Numbered from the stretch's first letter, positions 52,908 to 61,948 are shown. The stretch is 64,000 nucleotides of DNA from JAKQIM01 sp029557965 (GCA_035341015.1 DAOQUL010000015.1:3508-67507); one strand, 5' to 3'. Notes: generated by a model from the sequence alone, not told the origin. Translations and numbers: made by a program.

Positions 52908-54088
52908 ATGGATCTCTTTGAAAAATGCACCAGTTACACCTATGCTAAAGAAGTGATGGCGACCGGGCTTTATCCTTATTTCATCGCAATGAGTGGTAAT
53001 GAAGGCAGCGAGGCGATCTACCAGGGCCGCCGGCTCATTATGTGCGGTTCAAACAACTACCTTGGCTTGACCGTCCATCCAAAAGTCAGGCAGGCTGCGC
53101 TCGATGCGATTGAACGTTACGGCACAAGCTGTACCGGCTCGCGTTTTTTGAATGGTACGCTTGAGATGCATGAAGAGCTCGAGCGCCAGCTTGCAGACTG
53201 GGTCAAGAAGCCCGCCGCGCTGGTGTTCTCAACCGGCATGCAGGCCAACCTGGGCACGATCAGCGCACTGATTGGGCGGCGCGACGTGGTGATCTTGGAC
53301 CGCGATGATCATGCCAGCATTGTGGATGGCGCACGGTTGGGGTGGGGGCAGGTTAAGCGGTTTCGACACAACGATGTAAAGGACTTGGAGCGCGTGCTCG
53401 AAAAGCTGCCCGATGATGTTGGAAAATTGGTGGTGGTAGATGGCTTGTTCAGCATGGAGGGCGATATTGCGCCCTTGCCCGAGATTGTGCCGATCTGCAA
53501 ACATTATGGCGCTCGGCTGATGGTAGATGACGCCCATGCATTGGGCATCTTGGGAGGGGGCGCGGTACCGCCACGCACTTTAGCCTGGAGGATGATGTTG
53601 ACCTGGTAATGGGTACTTTCAGCAAGTCGCTGGCTTCGCTGGGCGGTTTTATCGCCGGGGATGAAGATGTGATCCACTACATTAAACACCATGCCCGGGC
53701 TTTGATTTTTAGCGCCAGCATTCCTCCCGCCAACGCCGCGGCTGCCCTGGCGGCCCTGCAGGTCATGCGGGATGAACCAGAGCGCGTGCGGCGCGTGAAT
53801 GAGATCGGCGATTTCATGCGCCAGGGTTACCATGACCTGGGTTTTGACACCGGAAAGTCTGTCACGCCGGTTGTGCCGATCATCATTGGCGATGATATGC
53901 GGGCGGCCTTGATCTGGAAGACCCTGTTTGACAGCGGTGTTTATGTGAATATGGTCGTTTCGCCGGCTGTGCCAGAAGGTCACCAACTGCTTCGTACCAG
54001 TTACATGGCAATCCATACCGATGAACAACTGCATAAAGTGTTAGCGACTTTTGAGCAGGTTGGCAAACAGTTGGGCCTGATTGGGTAG
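52908..54088 (+). CDS. spt: Serine palmitoyltransferase-like PLP enzyme, frameshifted
   Basis: Two frames (52908-53609 and 53609-54088) together make one alpha-oxoamine synthase of about 393 residues. Start: MDLFEKCTSYTYAKEVMATG, then YPYF, the pattern of SPT (and bacterial SPT of Bacteroidetes/Sphingomonas). Others are SRFLNGTLEMHEELE, DDAHALG (PLP-binding Asp and His) and GTFSKSLASLGGF with the Schiff-base Lys240. The frame breaks after LGILGGG at a run of five G (53556-53560). Adding one G restores GGGGRGTATHFSLEDDVDLV and the downstream frame. KBL/BioF homologues are possible alternatives, but the KDSR partner supports SPT, which condenses serine with palmitoyl-CoA. Sequencing error or true lesion cannot be told apart here. 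Confidence 0.82.
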
Positions 54089-54114
54089 CTTCGCCCAGTA
54101 TCTAGTTGTTTCAT

Positions 54115-55050
54115 CTAATGTGCCTGGAAATAACCCTCGATCGCGGGAGCGATCGAGGGCAGGTCGCGCCCGCGCGGGCCAAACTGCTTTCGCAGAGCTG
54201 GCGAACCTGCTAACAGCAAGGGCACCGGGTTGGTGGTGTGGCGGCGAGTGCTCAAATCTTCCAAATTGCCGTGGTCAGACGTAAGTATGATCAAGCCCTT
54301 ATCGTCCTGCCATGCCGGCAGCAGCCCGCCCAGTACGCGGTCAAATGTTTCTAGCAGGGCGCAGGCTTCTGGCATATTCTGGTGATGTCCTGCAATATCG
54401 CTCAGCCAAAACTCAAAGATTGCGAAATCATGCTGGCGGGCCAGCTCGGCCAGGCGTTCTCCGGCCTTTTCTGGAGCGATGACCGGGGTATCGTGCAGCC
54501 CCAGGTGATCGCGCCAACCCTGGCCGGTGAAATCGGCTGAGAGTGCCTGGCCGCAATAGAGATCCTCTTGGGTCTTCAGGTTCAGCCCGGCTTGGAGCGC
54601 GGCCATGGCGATGGCGCCCGGCAGGCGGCGGCCAGAAGCGAGACCGTGAAAATAGCCTGGCGGAAAGGCGTTCAGCATTCCCACCTTTAACCCAGCCTCC
54701 AATAGTGTAGAAAAGAGATTTCCACCCTTTAATATCTCGGCAACTTCCGGGTTTGGCTTGGGGCCGTCGTGATATCCCAGCCTGGCAGGCACGTTGGTTC
54801 CGGTTAACAGCGCCGCCTGGCCGGTGGCTGATTGGGGTAGCCCTTCTACGCCCAGGCAGGCGTCCAAGGCGATCAGGCTGGCACGCCCGGTTTCTACAAC
54901 CGGGCGGTCAGAACCATTGTTACCAGCCAACATGCGTTGGCCCCCCAGCAGGGCGTGCAGATTAGGTAAGGATGCCTGGGCAAAGGGATTGACTGCCGGG
55001 TCATCTGTGCCCAACCCGACCCCATCTACGAATATGAAAAGCAGGCTCAT
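54115..55050 (-). CDS. Metalloenzyme-superfamily (alkaline phosphatase/phosphoglycerate mutase-like) protein
   Basis: 311 residues from ATG 55050 (MSLLFIFVDGVGLGTDD); an upstream in-frame extension to 55104 lies inside the previous gene and is not used. Metal-binding marks are VDGVGLG (Asp), SATGQAALLTGTN (nucleophile region, Ser or Thr), SDIAGHHQ (Asp/His) and SDHGNLEDLSTRRHTT (Asp, His, His). This is the PF01676 metalloenzyme pattern. Phosphatase, phosphomutase or phosphodonor substrate is not known. The C-terminal part holds a 10-base inverted repeat (54134-54143 and 54150-54159). It is in an operon with 55061-55591 on the same strand. Confidence 0.82.
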   Translation of the reverse strand: MSLLFIFVDGVGLGTDDPAVNPFAQASLPNLHALLGGQRMLAGNNGSDRPVVETGRASLIALDACLGVEGLPQSATGQAALLTGTNVPARLGYHDGPKPNPEVAEILKGGNLFSTLLEAGLKVGMLNAFPPGYFHGLASGRRLPGAIAMAALQAGLNLKTQEDLYCGQALSADFTGQGWRDHLGLHDTPVIAPEKAGERLAELARQHDFAIFEFWLSDIAGHHQNMPEACALLETFDRVLGGLLPAWQDDKGLIILTSDHGNLEDLSTRRHTTNPVPLLLAGSPALRKQFGPRGRDLPSIAPAIEGYFQAH

Positions 55051-55060
55051 GAGCGAAGGA

Positions 55061-55591
55061 TCAATTGTGGTTGAACATGCTCGCCAGGATGCCACCCAGG
55101 GCACCTAAAGCCGCTGCCAGGAGGGCATTGAAACAGCCGCCGAGTAACCCCCTGGATGAACTGGAAACAGCGTTGATCGCCATAAATGGCAAGCCGTTTA
55201 TATCGCCCGGCGCGCCTGTTCCTCGCATGATGACGCTGCTGAAGATGATCGACGTCATGACGCTGAACAAACCAGCGATCCATGCGGCGGTGCCGGCTGA
55301 TGCAGCCCCGCCGATAGCCCCGTCTTGGGTGGATAGACTGCCCTCTCTGCGGTGTAAGAAGGCATACAGCAGCCCGCTGCCGATGTGCACGATGATGCCT
55401 CCGACGATCCCAACACAGCTTAACGAGACACTTCCTCCAACGATAGCTGGCAAGTACTCTTCGCCCATCAGGTCGGCATTTTCCAACAACGACCGCAAAG
55501 CCACGGCCGAGATGACCATAACCACCGCCTGGTAAAGGCATTGGATGGCTGCGCTGGCAGCCGATGCGATGAAGTAGGGTAGGGTTTTCAT
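55061..55591 (-). CDS. Small membrane protein of unknown function
   Basis: 176 residues with about four hydrophobic segments (LPYFIASAASAAIQCLYQAVVMVISA; LSCVGIVGGIIVHIGSGLLYAFL; AAWIAGLFSVMTSIIFSS; LLGGCFNALLAAALGALGGIL), Gly/Ala/Ser-rich. It resembles no family I recognise. It precedes the metalloenzyme gene by 10 bases and shares its transcript. TACAAT lies six bases before the ATG on the minus strand (55603-55598), another leaderless-type start. Confidence 0.65.
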   Translation of the reverse strand: MKTLPYFIASAASAAIQCLYQAVVMVISAVALRSLLENADLMGEEYLPAIVGGSVSLSCVGIVGGIIVHIGSGLLYAFLHRREGSLSTQDGAIGGAASAGTAAWIAGLFSVMTSIIFSSVIMRGTGAPGDINGLPFMAINAVSSSSRGLLGGCFNALLAAALGALGGILASMFNHN

Positions 55592-55597
55592 CTTTTA

Positions 55598-55603
55598 ATT
55601 GTA
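55598..55603 (-). promoter_or_regulatory. -10 box of a leaderless-type promoter
   Basis: TACAAT on the minus strand ends six bases before the ATG at 55591. It faces the consensus promoter at 55633 on the other strand. Confidence 0.4.
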
Positions 55604-55632
55604 CTCGAATCGCTTCTGAAAACAGAATGGAT

Positions 55633-55661
55633 TTGACAAGTTGGCAGACATACTTTAGAAT
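55633..55661 (+). promoter_or_regulatory. Consensus sigma-70-type promoter for the EF-G-like gene
   Basis: TTGACA (55633-55638) and TAGAAT (55656-55661) are separated by exactly 17 bases, the best standard promoter in the window. GAAGG precedes the ATG at 55703. Confidence 0.75.
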
Positions 55662-55702
55662 CAAGTTTTGTCTGACTTAATATACCTTAGGAAGGGTTCC
55701 TG

Positions 55703-57775
55703 ATGAAAGAATATACTACTGAGTTCATTCGCAACATTGCTTTGGCTTCTCACAGCAGCGCCGGCAAGACGATGCTGGCAGAGGCTTGCCTGCACTTTAC
55801 GGGCGCAACCACTCGCCTTGGGAAGATTGAAGATGGGACGACGGTTGGGGATTTTGAAGAAGAGGAGATTCGTCGCGGAATTTCACTCTCTACAGCCGTG
55901 CTCCCGGTCGAATACAAAAATCACAAGATCAATTTCTTAGACACCCCCGGTTATACGGATTTTGTCGGAGAAGTCATCTCGGCGCTGCGCGTGGCAGATG
56001 GCGCTTTGATCCTGGTGGACTCGGTTTCAGGAGCCGAAGTGGGTACCGAGATCGCCTTGTCTTACTGCGATACCTTCCATCTGCCGCGTTTCGTGGTGAT
56101 CAACAAGATGAACCGCGATAACGCCAACTTCCGCAAGGCGCTCGAGTCGGTTCAGGAGATCTCAGAAATACGCCTAGTGCCGGTCCAGCTCCCCTGGGGC
56201 GAAAAGGCTGAATTCAAGGGCGTTATCGACCTTTTGACCATGAAGGCCTATGCCGGCTCTGGTGATAAGGCACAGGACATCCCGGCCGAATATGCCAGCG
56301 ATGTGGAAGCCGCCCGCATGGAATTGATCGAGGCGGCGGCTGAGGGCGAAGATGCCTTGCTGGAGAAGTACCTGGAAGGCCAGGAGCTGAGTGCCGAGGA
56401 GATCATGCGCGGCCTGAAGCAGGTGGTCGTCTCGGGTTCTTATGCGCCTGTATTCGTGGCCGCCGGCTCAGCCGAGATCGGCATGGGGCCGCTGCTGGAT
56501 GCCATTCTTGGCCTGATGCCTTCGCCGCTCAACGCCCCAGAGCGCACTGGCCAGGGCAAAGACGGCGATGAAAAATTGGCCGCATCGGATGGCAATCCCT
56601 TGGCTGCATATATTTGGAAGACCACCGCCGATCCTTTCGTGGGTAAAATCACCTATTTCCGCATTTATGCCGGCTCCATCAGCTCTGACTCGCGCGTTTG
56701 GAACCAGACCAAATCTGTGGAAGAACGCCTGGGCACCGTGCACGTTCTGCGCGGCAAAGAGCAGATCGGGGTTAAGGTTGTCCATGCTGGCGATATTGCT
56801 GCAGTCTCGAAGCTCGGTTCCACCTCCACCGGTGATACCTTCTGCGAGAAGGGCCACATCCTGACCCTGCCGCTCCCGCAGTACCCGCACGCCCTGTTCA
56901 GCGTAGCTATCAGCCCCAAGACCCAGGGCGACGCCGCCAAGTTGAGCCCCACCCTCACCCGCCTGGTTGAAGAGGATATGACCCTTTCTTGGCGCCAGGA
57001 ACACACCACCAACCAGACGATCCTGCAGGGCATGGGCGACCAGCACATTGATGTCGCTGTGCGCAAGGCTGAGACCAAGTTCCAGACCAGCCTGAACACT
57101 GAAATCCCCAAGGTGCCGTATCAAGAGACCATCAATGGCAAGGGCCAGTCGCAGTACCGCCACAAGAAGCAGACCGGCGGCGCCGGCCAATTTGCCGAAG
57201 TGTTCATGCGCATTGAACCATATGCCGATGAAGAATTCTCCTTCACCAACGACGTGGTGGGCGGCGCAATCTCGAATAACTTCATGCCGGCTATTGAAAA
57301 GGGTGTGCGCAACGTCATGAAAGAAGGCGTCGTTGCCGGGTACCCGGTTCAAAACGTGCATGTTTCAATCTATGATGGCAAAGAGCACCCGGTGGACTCG
57401 AAACCGGTGGCTTTTGAAACCGCCGGTCGTGAGGCCTTCAAACTGGCATTCAAAGATGCCGGCCCTGTGCTGCGTGAGCCGATCATGAACGTGCGCGTGG
57501 TGGTGCCCGAAGCCAACATGGGCGACATCATGGGCGATCTGAACACCCGCCGGGCACGCGTCCAGGGTATGGATACCGAGAAGGGCCGTTCTATCGTCAA
57601 TGCCCAGGTGCCTTTGGCTGAAATCCAGCGCTACACCACCGACCTGCGCTCGATGACCGGTGGCCGCGGCGTCTTCACAATGGAATTCTCGCACTACGAA
57701 GTGGTCCCGGCGCACATTGCCCAGGCCGTGATCGATGCCCGCCAGAAAGAATTACAGGCGGCCAAGGAAGAGTAA
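55703..57775 (+). CDS. EF-G-like GTPase (EF-G2 type) with altered G motifs
   Basis: 690 residues with the full EF-G domain order (G, II, III, IV, V). The P-loop is ASHSSAGKTMLAEA (canonical AHIDAGKT has Asp where Ser stands). G2 is RGISLS, G3 is DTPGYTDF with Tyr for the catalytic His of DTPGH, and G4 is NKMNRD. Domain IV ends near GGRGVFTMEFSHYEVVP. Such proteins are annotated as 'elongation factor G-like EF-G2'. They bind GTP but probably hydrolyse it poorly, with proposed ribosome-recycling or stress roles. The C-terminus lacks a long extension. It is monocistronic, with its own strong promoter and terminator. Confidence 0.9.
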   Translation: MKEYTTEFIRNIALASHSSAGKTMLAEACLHFTGATTRLGKIEDGTTVGDFEEEEIRRGISLSTAVLPVEYKNHKINFLDTPGYTDFVGEVISALRVADGALILVDSVSGAEVGTEIALSYCDTFHLPRFVVINKMNRDNANFRKALESVQEISEIRLVPVQLPWGEKAEFKGVIDLLTMKAYAGSGDKAQDIPAEYASDVEAARMELIEAAAEGEDALLEKYLEGQELSAEEIMRGLKQVVVSGSYAPVFVAAGSAEIGMGPLLDAILGLMPSPLNAPERTGQGKDGDEKLAASDGNPLAAYIWKTTADPFVGKITYFRIYAGSISSDSRVWNQTKSVEERLGTVHVLRGKEQIGVKVVHAGDIAAVSKLGSTSTGDTFCEKGHILTLPLPQYPHALFSVAISPKTQGDAAKLSPTLTRLVEEDMTLSWRQEHTTNQTILQGMGDQHIDVAVRKAETKFQTSLNTEIPKVPYQETINGKGQSQYRHKKQTGGAGQFAEVFMRIEPYADEEFSFTNDVVGGAISNNFMPAIEKGVRNVMKEGVVAGYPVQNVHVSIYDGKEHPVDSKPVAFETAGREAFKLAFKDAGPVLREPIMNVRVVVPEANMGDIMGDLNTRRARVQGMDTEKGRSIVNAQVPLAEIQRYTTDLRSMTGGRGVFTMEFSHYEVVPAHIAQAVIDARQKELQAAKEE

Positions 57776-57792
57776 TTCTGCTCAAAAAAAAT

Positions 57793-57840
57793 AAAGAAGC
57801 GGCGCCAGGCGATGTTTGCCATCGCGGGCGCCGCTTCTTT
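57793..57840. terminator. Long terminator hairpin
   Basis: AAAGAAGCGGCGCC (57793-57806) pairs with GGCGCCGCTTCTTT (57827-57840), with an inner GCGATG/CATCGC stem. A-runs and T-runs are on both sides between the convergent EF-G-like and PAP2 genes. Confidence 0.88.
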
Positions 57841-57852
57841 TGTTAATCAAGC

Positions 57853-58839
57853 TCAGTTGGCTTTGGCTAACTTCAAACGCCAGAACAACAGCGGCGCCAG
57901 GGCTGTGATCCAGGCACCAACCAGCGCGTAGCGCAGATAGCGGAAGATGAAAGCGAGCAGGGTCTCGCCGCCAGGGAAGATCAGGGCCAGGCCTCGCCAC
58001 AGTGCCAGTACGCCGATCACACCGATGATATAACGACCGGCGTATTGCTGCCAGGTGCCTTGGGTGTTAAAGCCGCCGCGCGGCCTCAAGTAGATGGCCC
58101 CGGCAGCCAGCCCAAAGAAGGCCCCGGCTTGCGAGATCACCCCGCTCATCGAGAGTGGGGCAATTGGCTCATCGGGAAAAGCTGCCAGCGCATTGGCTGC
58201 CCATTCGGCTGAAATGCTGAATCCAGATGCGTACAGGCGGCTGAGCCAGGCCAGCAGGATCAGCCCCAGCGATGCCCCCAGGGCAACCAGGTATTGCTGG
58301 GGCATGCTCAGGCGCTGCACCCATGCCGAGATGGGCTTGCTGAGCCACAGCATGAGCGCCAGCAGCAGCGCACCGATCAGCCAGCCAATCAAGACATCGT
58401 GCAAGAAATGAACCGCCAGGATCAGGCGCGAGATACCAATCAATAGGATCAGTAAGATTGCCACAACCCAGAACCAACGCCGTTTTAGATAATTGGCCAG
58501 CGTGCCCCACATGACCACTGCATTCTGCGAGTGGCCCGATGGCACCCCGAAGGAGCTCTCGGCATTGGCGCTTAAACTGCGAATCGATGGGTCGTACCAA
58601 TAGGGCCGCGGCCCGTGGAGAAGCATCTTGAAGCTGGCGTTCAGGCCGTTGCTGGCCATTAAGAATAGCCCCATCTGCAGGCCCAGCCCGGCATCCACAC
58701 ACCAAAAGATGGCAGGCGCCAGCAGCAGGTAGAATTCTTCGACCCCCAGGAAAGAAATGAAATTCATTGGCCCGGCCAACCATAGGCCAAGGCTTTGCAG
58801 CCAGTTGATGAATGAAATGCCGATCTCGAAAATGTTCAA
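57853..58839 (-). CDS. PAP2-family membrane phosphatase
   Basis: 328 residues, about eight hydrophobic segments. The start is a TTG at 58839 with AGGAG seven to eight bases upstream (MNIFEIGISFINWLQSL). PAP2 motifs are all present: KMLLHGPRPY (K-x6-RP), GVPSGHSQNAV (PSGH) and SRLILAVHFLHDVLIGW (SR-x5-H-x3-D). It probably dephosphorylates a lipid phosphate or undecaprenyl diphosphate at the outer membrane face. The rest has hydrophobic stretches such as LALMLWLSKPISAWVQ. Neighbour 58914-60041 runs in the same direction, 74 bases upstream. Confidence 0.9.
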   Translation of the reverse strand: MNIFEIGISFINWLQSLGLWLAGPMNFISFLGVEEFYLLLAPAIFWCVDAGLGLQMGLFLMASNGLNASFKMLLHGPRPYWYDPSIRSLSANAESSFGVPSGHSQNAVVMWGTLANYLKRRWFWVVAILLILLIGISRLILAVHFLHDVLIGWLIGALLLALMLWLSKPISAWVQRLSMPQQYLVALGASLGLILLAWLSRLYASGFSISAEWAANALAAFPDEPIAPLSMSGVISQAGAFFGLAAGAIYLRPRGGFNTQGTWQQYAGRYIIGVIGVLALWRGLALIFPGGETLLAFIFRYLRYALVGAWITALAPLLFWRLKLAKAN

Positions 58840-58913
58840 GGCAATCTCCTATTGGAAGAAATGTGTCGCGGTCGAAATTGTCATAGAACGATGCAAGGCA
58901 TGCTCTTGGTCAA

Positions 58914-60041
58914 TTATATCTCTGCATCGGTTTGAATGGGTAAAAAACGCAGGTTGATCAACAGAGAGAAGCCAATCAGGATCGCCCCCCAGATGTAGAT
59001 CATCTCTGGATTCTTCTCGTACAATAACCCCGCTAACATTGGGGCCAGCATCATTGCCAGGCCCGAAACGGTCTCGGTAACCCCGTAGGCCAGCCCCATT
59101 TGCGACTGTTCAACCAGGTGACGGGTTTGGGCTGCCGCCAACGAGCGTATCACCCGGTAGCCGCCCAGCAGAAAATAGGCACTTGCATACCAGGCCAGGC
59201 CCTGCCCTTGCCAGATCAGGATGGCAAATAATCCCACCGCCGCTTGCCCAAGCAAGAATCCGTGGCGCGCCTTTAGGCCTCCTAGCACCAGGTTAAGCAG
59301 CACGATCCCGATGCTGGCGACCATGCCAAGCTGGCCGATGTTTTCAACTGACAGGCCGTGTTCATTCTGCAGGTAATTTGAGGACAATGGCTGTGGCAAG
59401 TAGCTGGTAAGCGTGGCAATGAAGATCAATACCAGGTAAATCAGGTAGCGCCGGTCAAACTTTAGCCGCAGTGAGGTTTTTACAGCGGCGTGATGTTCTG
59501 GCGGCTGTGGCCGGATCAACAAAATGGTCAGGGCTGAGAGGATGAAGATGCCCGCCGATACCCGGTAAACTTGCTGCAAGCCCAGGCGTTCCCCAATCTG
59601 GCCTCCGATCAGTGGGCCCGCAATTGCCCCGGTATTGTAAAAAACCGAGATCAAAGTCAATGCTCGCCCTACGCTCAGCTTGCCGCGCGCTGCGGTGACG
59701 TAACTGTGCATTGGCGACATGACGAAAGCTGTGGTGCTGTACAGCATCAGCCCGACCACAAAAGCGGGCAAAGAGCTCGCCATCGCCATGATCCACGCCG
59801 CGACTACACCCAATATCCACGACAGCCACATCAGCGGGCGCCGCCCAACCCGGTCTGCCAGGTAGCCGGCTGGGATGTGGGCGATCATCATCGCCGCGCC
59901 AACCGCCCCCAATATGCCACCAATGACCGCTGGGCTGGCGCCAAGCTGTTGCAGGTACAGGGGTTGGAAGTATAAAAACATCCCCTCGCCCATTCCCCAG
60001 GTCAGCAAGGCCAAACCTACCAGGAGTAAATCTCGACTCAT
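58914..60041 (-). CDS. MFS transporter
   Basis: 375 residues with about 11-12 hydrophobic segments. The Major Facilitator signature between helices two and three is GYLADRVGRRPLMW (A motif, G-x-L-x-D-x-x-GRR). Long segments include LLLVGLALLTWGMGEGMFLYF, IIGGILGAVGAAMMIAHIP-like and LMIYLVLIFIATLTSYL-like stretches. No drug-specific motif is present, so the substrate is unknown. The gene overlaps the downstream esterase gene by four bases (ATGA at 60038-60041), so the two are coupled; a hydrolase and an exporter could act on the same compound. Confidence 0.9.
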   Translation of the reverse strand: MSRDLLLVGLALLTWGMGEGMFLYFQPLYLQQLGASPAVIGGILGAVGAAMMIAHIPAGYLADRVGRRPLMWLSWILGVVAAWIMAMASSLPAFVVGLMLYSTTAFVMSPMHSYVTAARGKLSVGRALTLISVFYNTGAIAGPLIGGQIGERLGLQQVYRVSAGIFILSALTILLIRPQPPEHHAAVKTSLRLKFDRRYLIYLVLIFIATLTSYLPQPLSSNYLQNEHGLSVENIGQLGMVASIGIVLLNLVLGGLKARHGFLLGQAAVGLFAILIWQGQGLAWYASAYFLLGGYRVIRSLAAAQTRHLVEQSQMGLAYGVTETVSGLAMMLAPMLAGLLYEKNPEMIYIWGAILIGFSLLINLRFLPIQTDAEI

Positions 60042-60793
60042 GGGTTCTTGTGCGTGTGGCTCTGTATGAATTGGTGGACGGCGTTAAAAGCAAGCAGTCG
60101 TTCTGGCTCGCGCGTGATCACATGACTGCTGTTTTCTAACCACAACATTTGCTTGTCGGCGCTGCCCAGGCCAGCGTAAATGTGTTCCATATTTTCGGGC
60201 GACACACCATGATCTGCGCGTGAATGAATGAGCAAGGCAGGAATTTTCACTGCGGGTAGAGCGGCACGCAGTTCGGTCAGCAATTTGTTCAACTCAATAA
60301 TTGCCCGCGTGGGGTAATAAGGATAATCTACATGATCCCGGGCGGCATCTGGATTGTGCCAATCTGGGGGACCTTTTTCTACGCGCGGCCGGATGCGGTG
60401 CAGCCAGCGCAGATAAGGCAGCAAGGGATCGGGCGGCAGGGCATAAGGCGTCGACATTGCCACAACCCCGGCCAGTGGCCTTTGATTGGCAAATAGCAGC
60501 GAGAGCACTCCTCCCATCGAGAGCCCCATCACAAAAATCTCCTCGCTTGCGCCGCGCAGCAGGTGATAGCCATCCTCTACTGAAGCCAGCCAATCCTGCC
60601 ATCGACAATGCAACATATCATCGGGCTGGGTGGCGTGCCCGGCGAGGCGTACGCCCAGCACGGTGTAACCTTGCTCGGCGAGATATTCCCCCATCCAGCG
60701 CATCTCTTTGGGTGATCCGGTAAAGCCATGCACCAGCAGGCAGCCAATTGGCCCGCCAGGGAAGAAGAAAGGTTCGGCTGTGGGAATGATCAT
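60038..60793 (-). CDS. Alpha/beta-hydrolase, carboxylesterase/monoacylglycerol lipase-like
   Basis: 251 residues. Oxyanion region CLLVHGFTGSPKEMRWMGEYL, nucleophile GLSMGG, then catalytic Asp in SRADHGVSPENM and His in NSSHVITREPE, all in the order of Est30-like carboxylesterases. There is no signal peptide. Its four-base overlap with the MFS gene (which follows it) makes a pair. Substrate is probably a short ester or a monoglyceride. Confidence 0.93.
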   Translation of the reverse strand: MIIPTAEPFFFPGGPIGCLLVHGFTGSPKEMRWMGEYLAEQGYTVLGVRLAGHATQPDDMLHCRWQDWLASVEDGYHLLRGASEEIFVMGLSMGGVLSLLFANQRPLAGVVAMSTPYALPPDPLLPYLRWLHRIRPRVEKGPPDWHNPDAARDHVDYPYYPTRAIIELNKLLTELRAALPAVKIPALLIHSRADHGVSPENMEHIYAGLGSADKQMLWLENSSHVITREPERLLAFNAVHQFIQSHTHKNP

Positions 60794-60817
60794 GGATTTT
60801 CTCTTCGGCGGCCAGAT

Positions 60818-61948
60818 CTATACCAGGCGGGTGACCTGGCGATGCAGGTTGGTCAGGCTTTCAGAGCCGTCTTCGGTGATCACAACATCGTCTTCAATGC
60901 GTACACCGTTGCGGTCTGGCAAGTAAATCCCCGGCTCGATGGTGAAGGTCATGCCGGGTTTGAGCAGCACGGTGCTGCCAGAACGGATGTAAGGCTCTTC
61001 GTGGCCTTCCATCCCCAGGCCGTGCCCGGTGCGGTGGAAGAAATAGGGGCCATAGCCGCCTTGTTCGATCACGGCGCGGGCAGCTTGATCTACCTGCCCC
61101 GCCTCGATACCTGGCCCGGCAATCCGCCGCCCAGCCAGGTTGGCTTCTAGCACCAACTGGCCGATGCGCACATACTCGGGTTCGATTTCGCCAATGGCAA
61201 ATGTGCGGGTAATATCTGAGAAGTAGCCCTGGTAGCTGGCGCCCCAATCAATCACCAGCAGGTCACCGGCTTGCAAAACGCGCTTGCTGGGTGTGGCATG
61301 CGGGTTTGCGCTGTTGGGCCCGCCAGAGATGATGGGCGCAAAGGGCAGCTCGGGGTCAGACCCGGCGCGCAGCAGTTGCAAGGTGAGCTCAGATGCAATT
61401 TCTCGCTCGCTGACCCCGATCTGGACTACCGGCAAAGTGGCTTGCAGGGCGCGCTGCGCAATTTCGGCCGCTTTGCGCATAGCCACGATCTCGCCGGCGT
61501 CCTTGTACATACGCAGCGCTGCCAGGTTGGCCTCTGCAGAAACGAAATTAGCTTTGGGGGCGGCGTTGGTCAGGAATTGGAACTCTAGAAAGCGCAGCCC
61601 GCGCGGCTCAACCCCAACCGTCTTTCCATCGATTCCGGCTGCCTGGGCGGCGCGGCCAAAGGCAGCCGCCCAATCTTCCACGGCTTCGGTGTAAGGAAAA
61701 GCCTGGATCGGGTAATCCAGGTGTTTGAGTTTCGCGCTTTCGAGCTCTGGCAGCACAATGCATGGGGTAGCCCCAGGCTTGAAGATCATCACAACCGGGC
61801 GCTCGGATAGGTGGAAATGCATACCAGTCAGGTAAACCAGGCTCGGTCCGGGGTTTAAAACCGCCGCCTCGAATTGGGCGGCTTGCAGGGTTTCTGCCAG
61901 CCGGGCCTGGCGGGCGGTATAAGGCGAGCTGTTGATAGGAAGGGTCAT
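60818..61948 (-). CDS. M24-family peptidase (Xaa-Pro aminopeptidase/dipeptidase type)
   Basis: 376 residues. The N-terminal creatinase-like domain (about 1-130: FEAAVLNPGPSLVYLTGMHFH) is followed by the pita-bread fold. Metal ligands are visible in DWGASYQGYFSDITRTFAIG (two Asp), RTGHGLGMEGHEEPY (His), TFTIEPGIYLPDRNGVRIED (Glu, Glu). It removes proline-linked N-terminal residues. AAGGAGG precedes the ATG. It runs in the same direction as the esterase and is divergent from the Lon-domain gene. Confidence 0.94.
   Translation of the reverse strand: MTLPINSSPYTARQARLAETLQAAQFEAAVLNPGPSLVYLTGMHFHLSERPVVMIFKPGATPCIVLPELESAKLKHLDYPIQAFPYTEAVEDWAAAFGRAAQAAGIDGKTVGVEPRGLRFLEFQFLTNAAPKANFVSAEANLAALRMYKDAGEIVAMRKAAEIAQRALQATLPVVQIGVSEREIASELTLQLLRAGSDPELPFAPIISGGPNSANPHATPSKRVLQAGDLLVIDWGASYQGYFSDITRTFAIGEIEPEYVRIGQLVLEANLAGRRIAGPGIEAGQVDQAARAVIEQGGYGPYFFHRTGHGLGMEGHEEPYIRSGSTVLLKPGMTFTIEPGIYLPDRNGVRIEDDVVITEDGSESLTNLHRQVTRLV

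Noticed and set aside
54134..54159. Inverted repeat CCCTCGATCG/CGATCGAGGG as terminator
   Set aside because: It is inside the coding region of the metalloenzyme gene, with no T-run; probably chance or codon-driven.
56468..57361. 297-codon minus-strand frame
   Set aside because: It is a shadow of the EF-G-like gene, a common effect of its codon bias.
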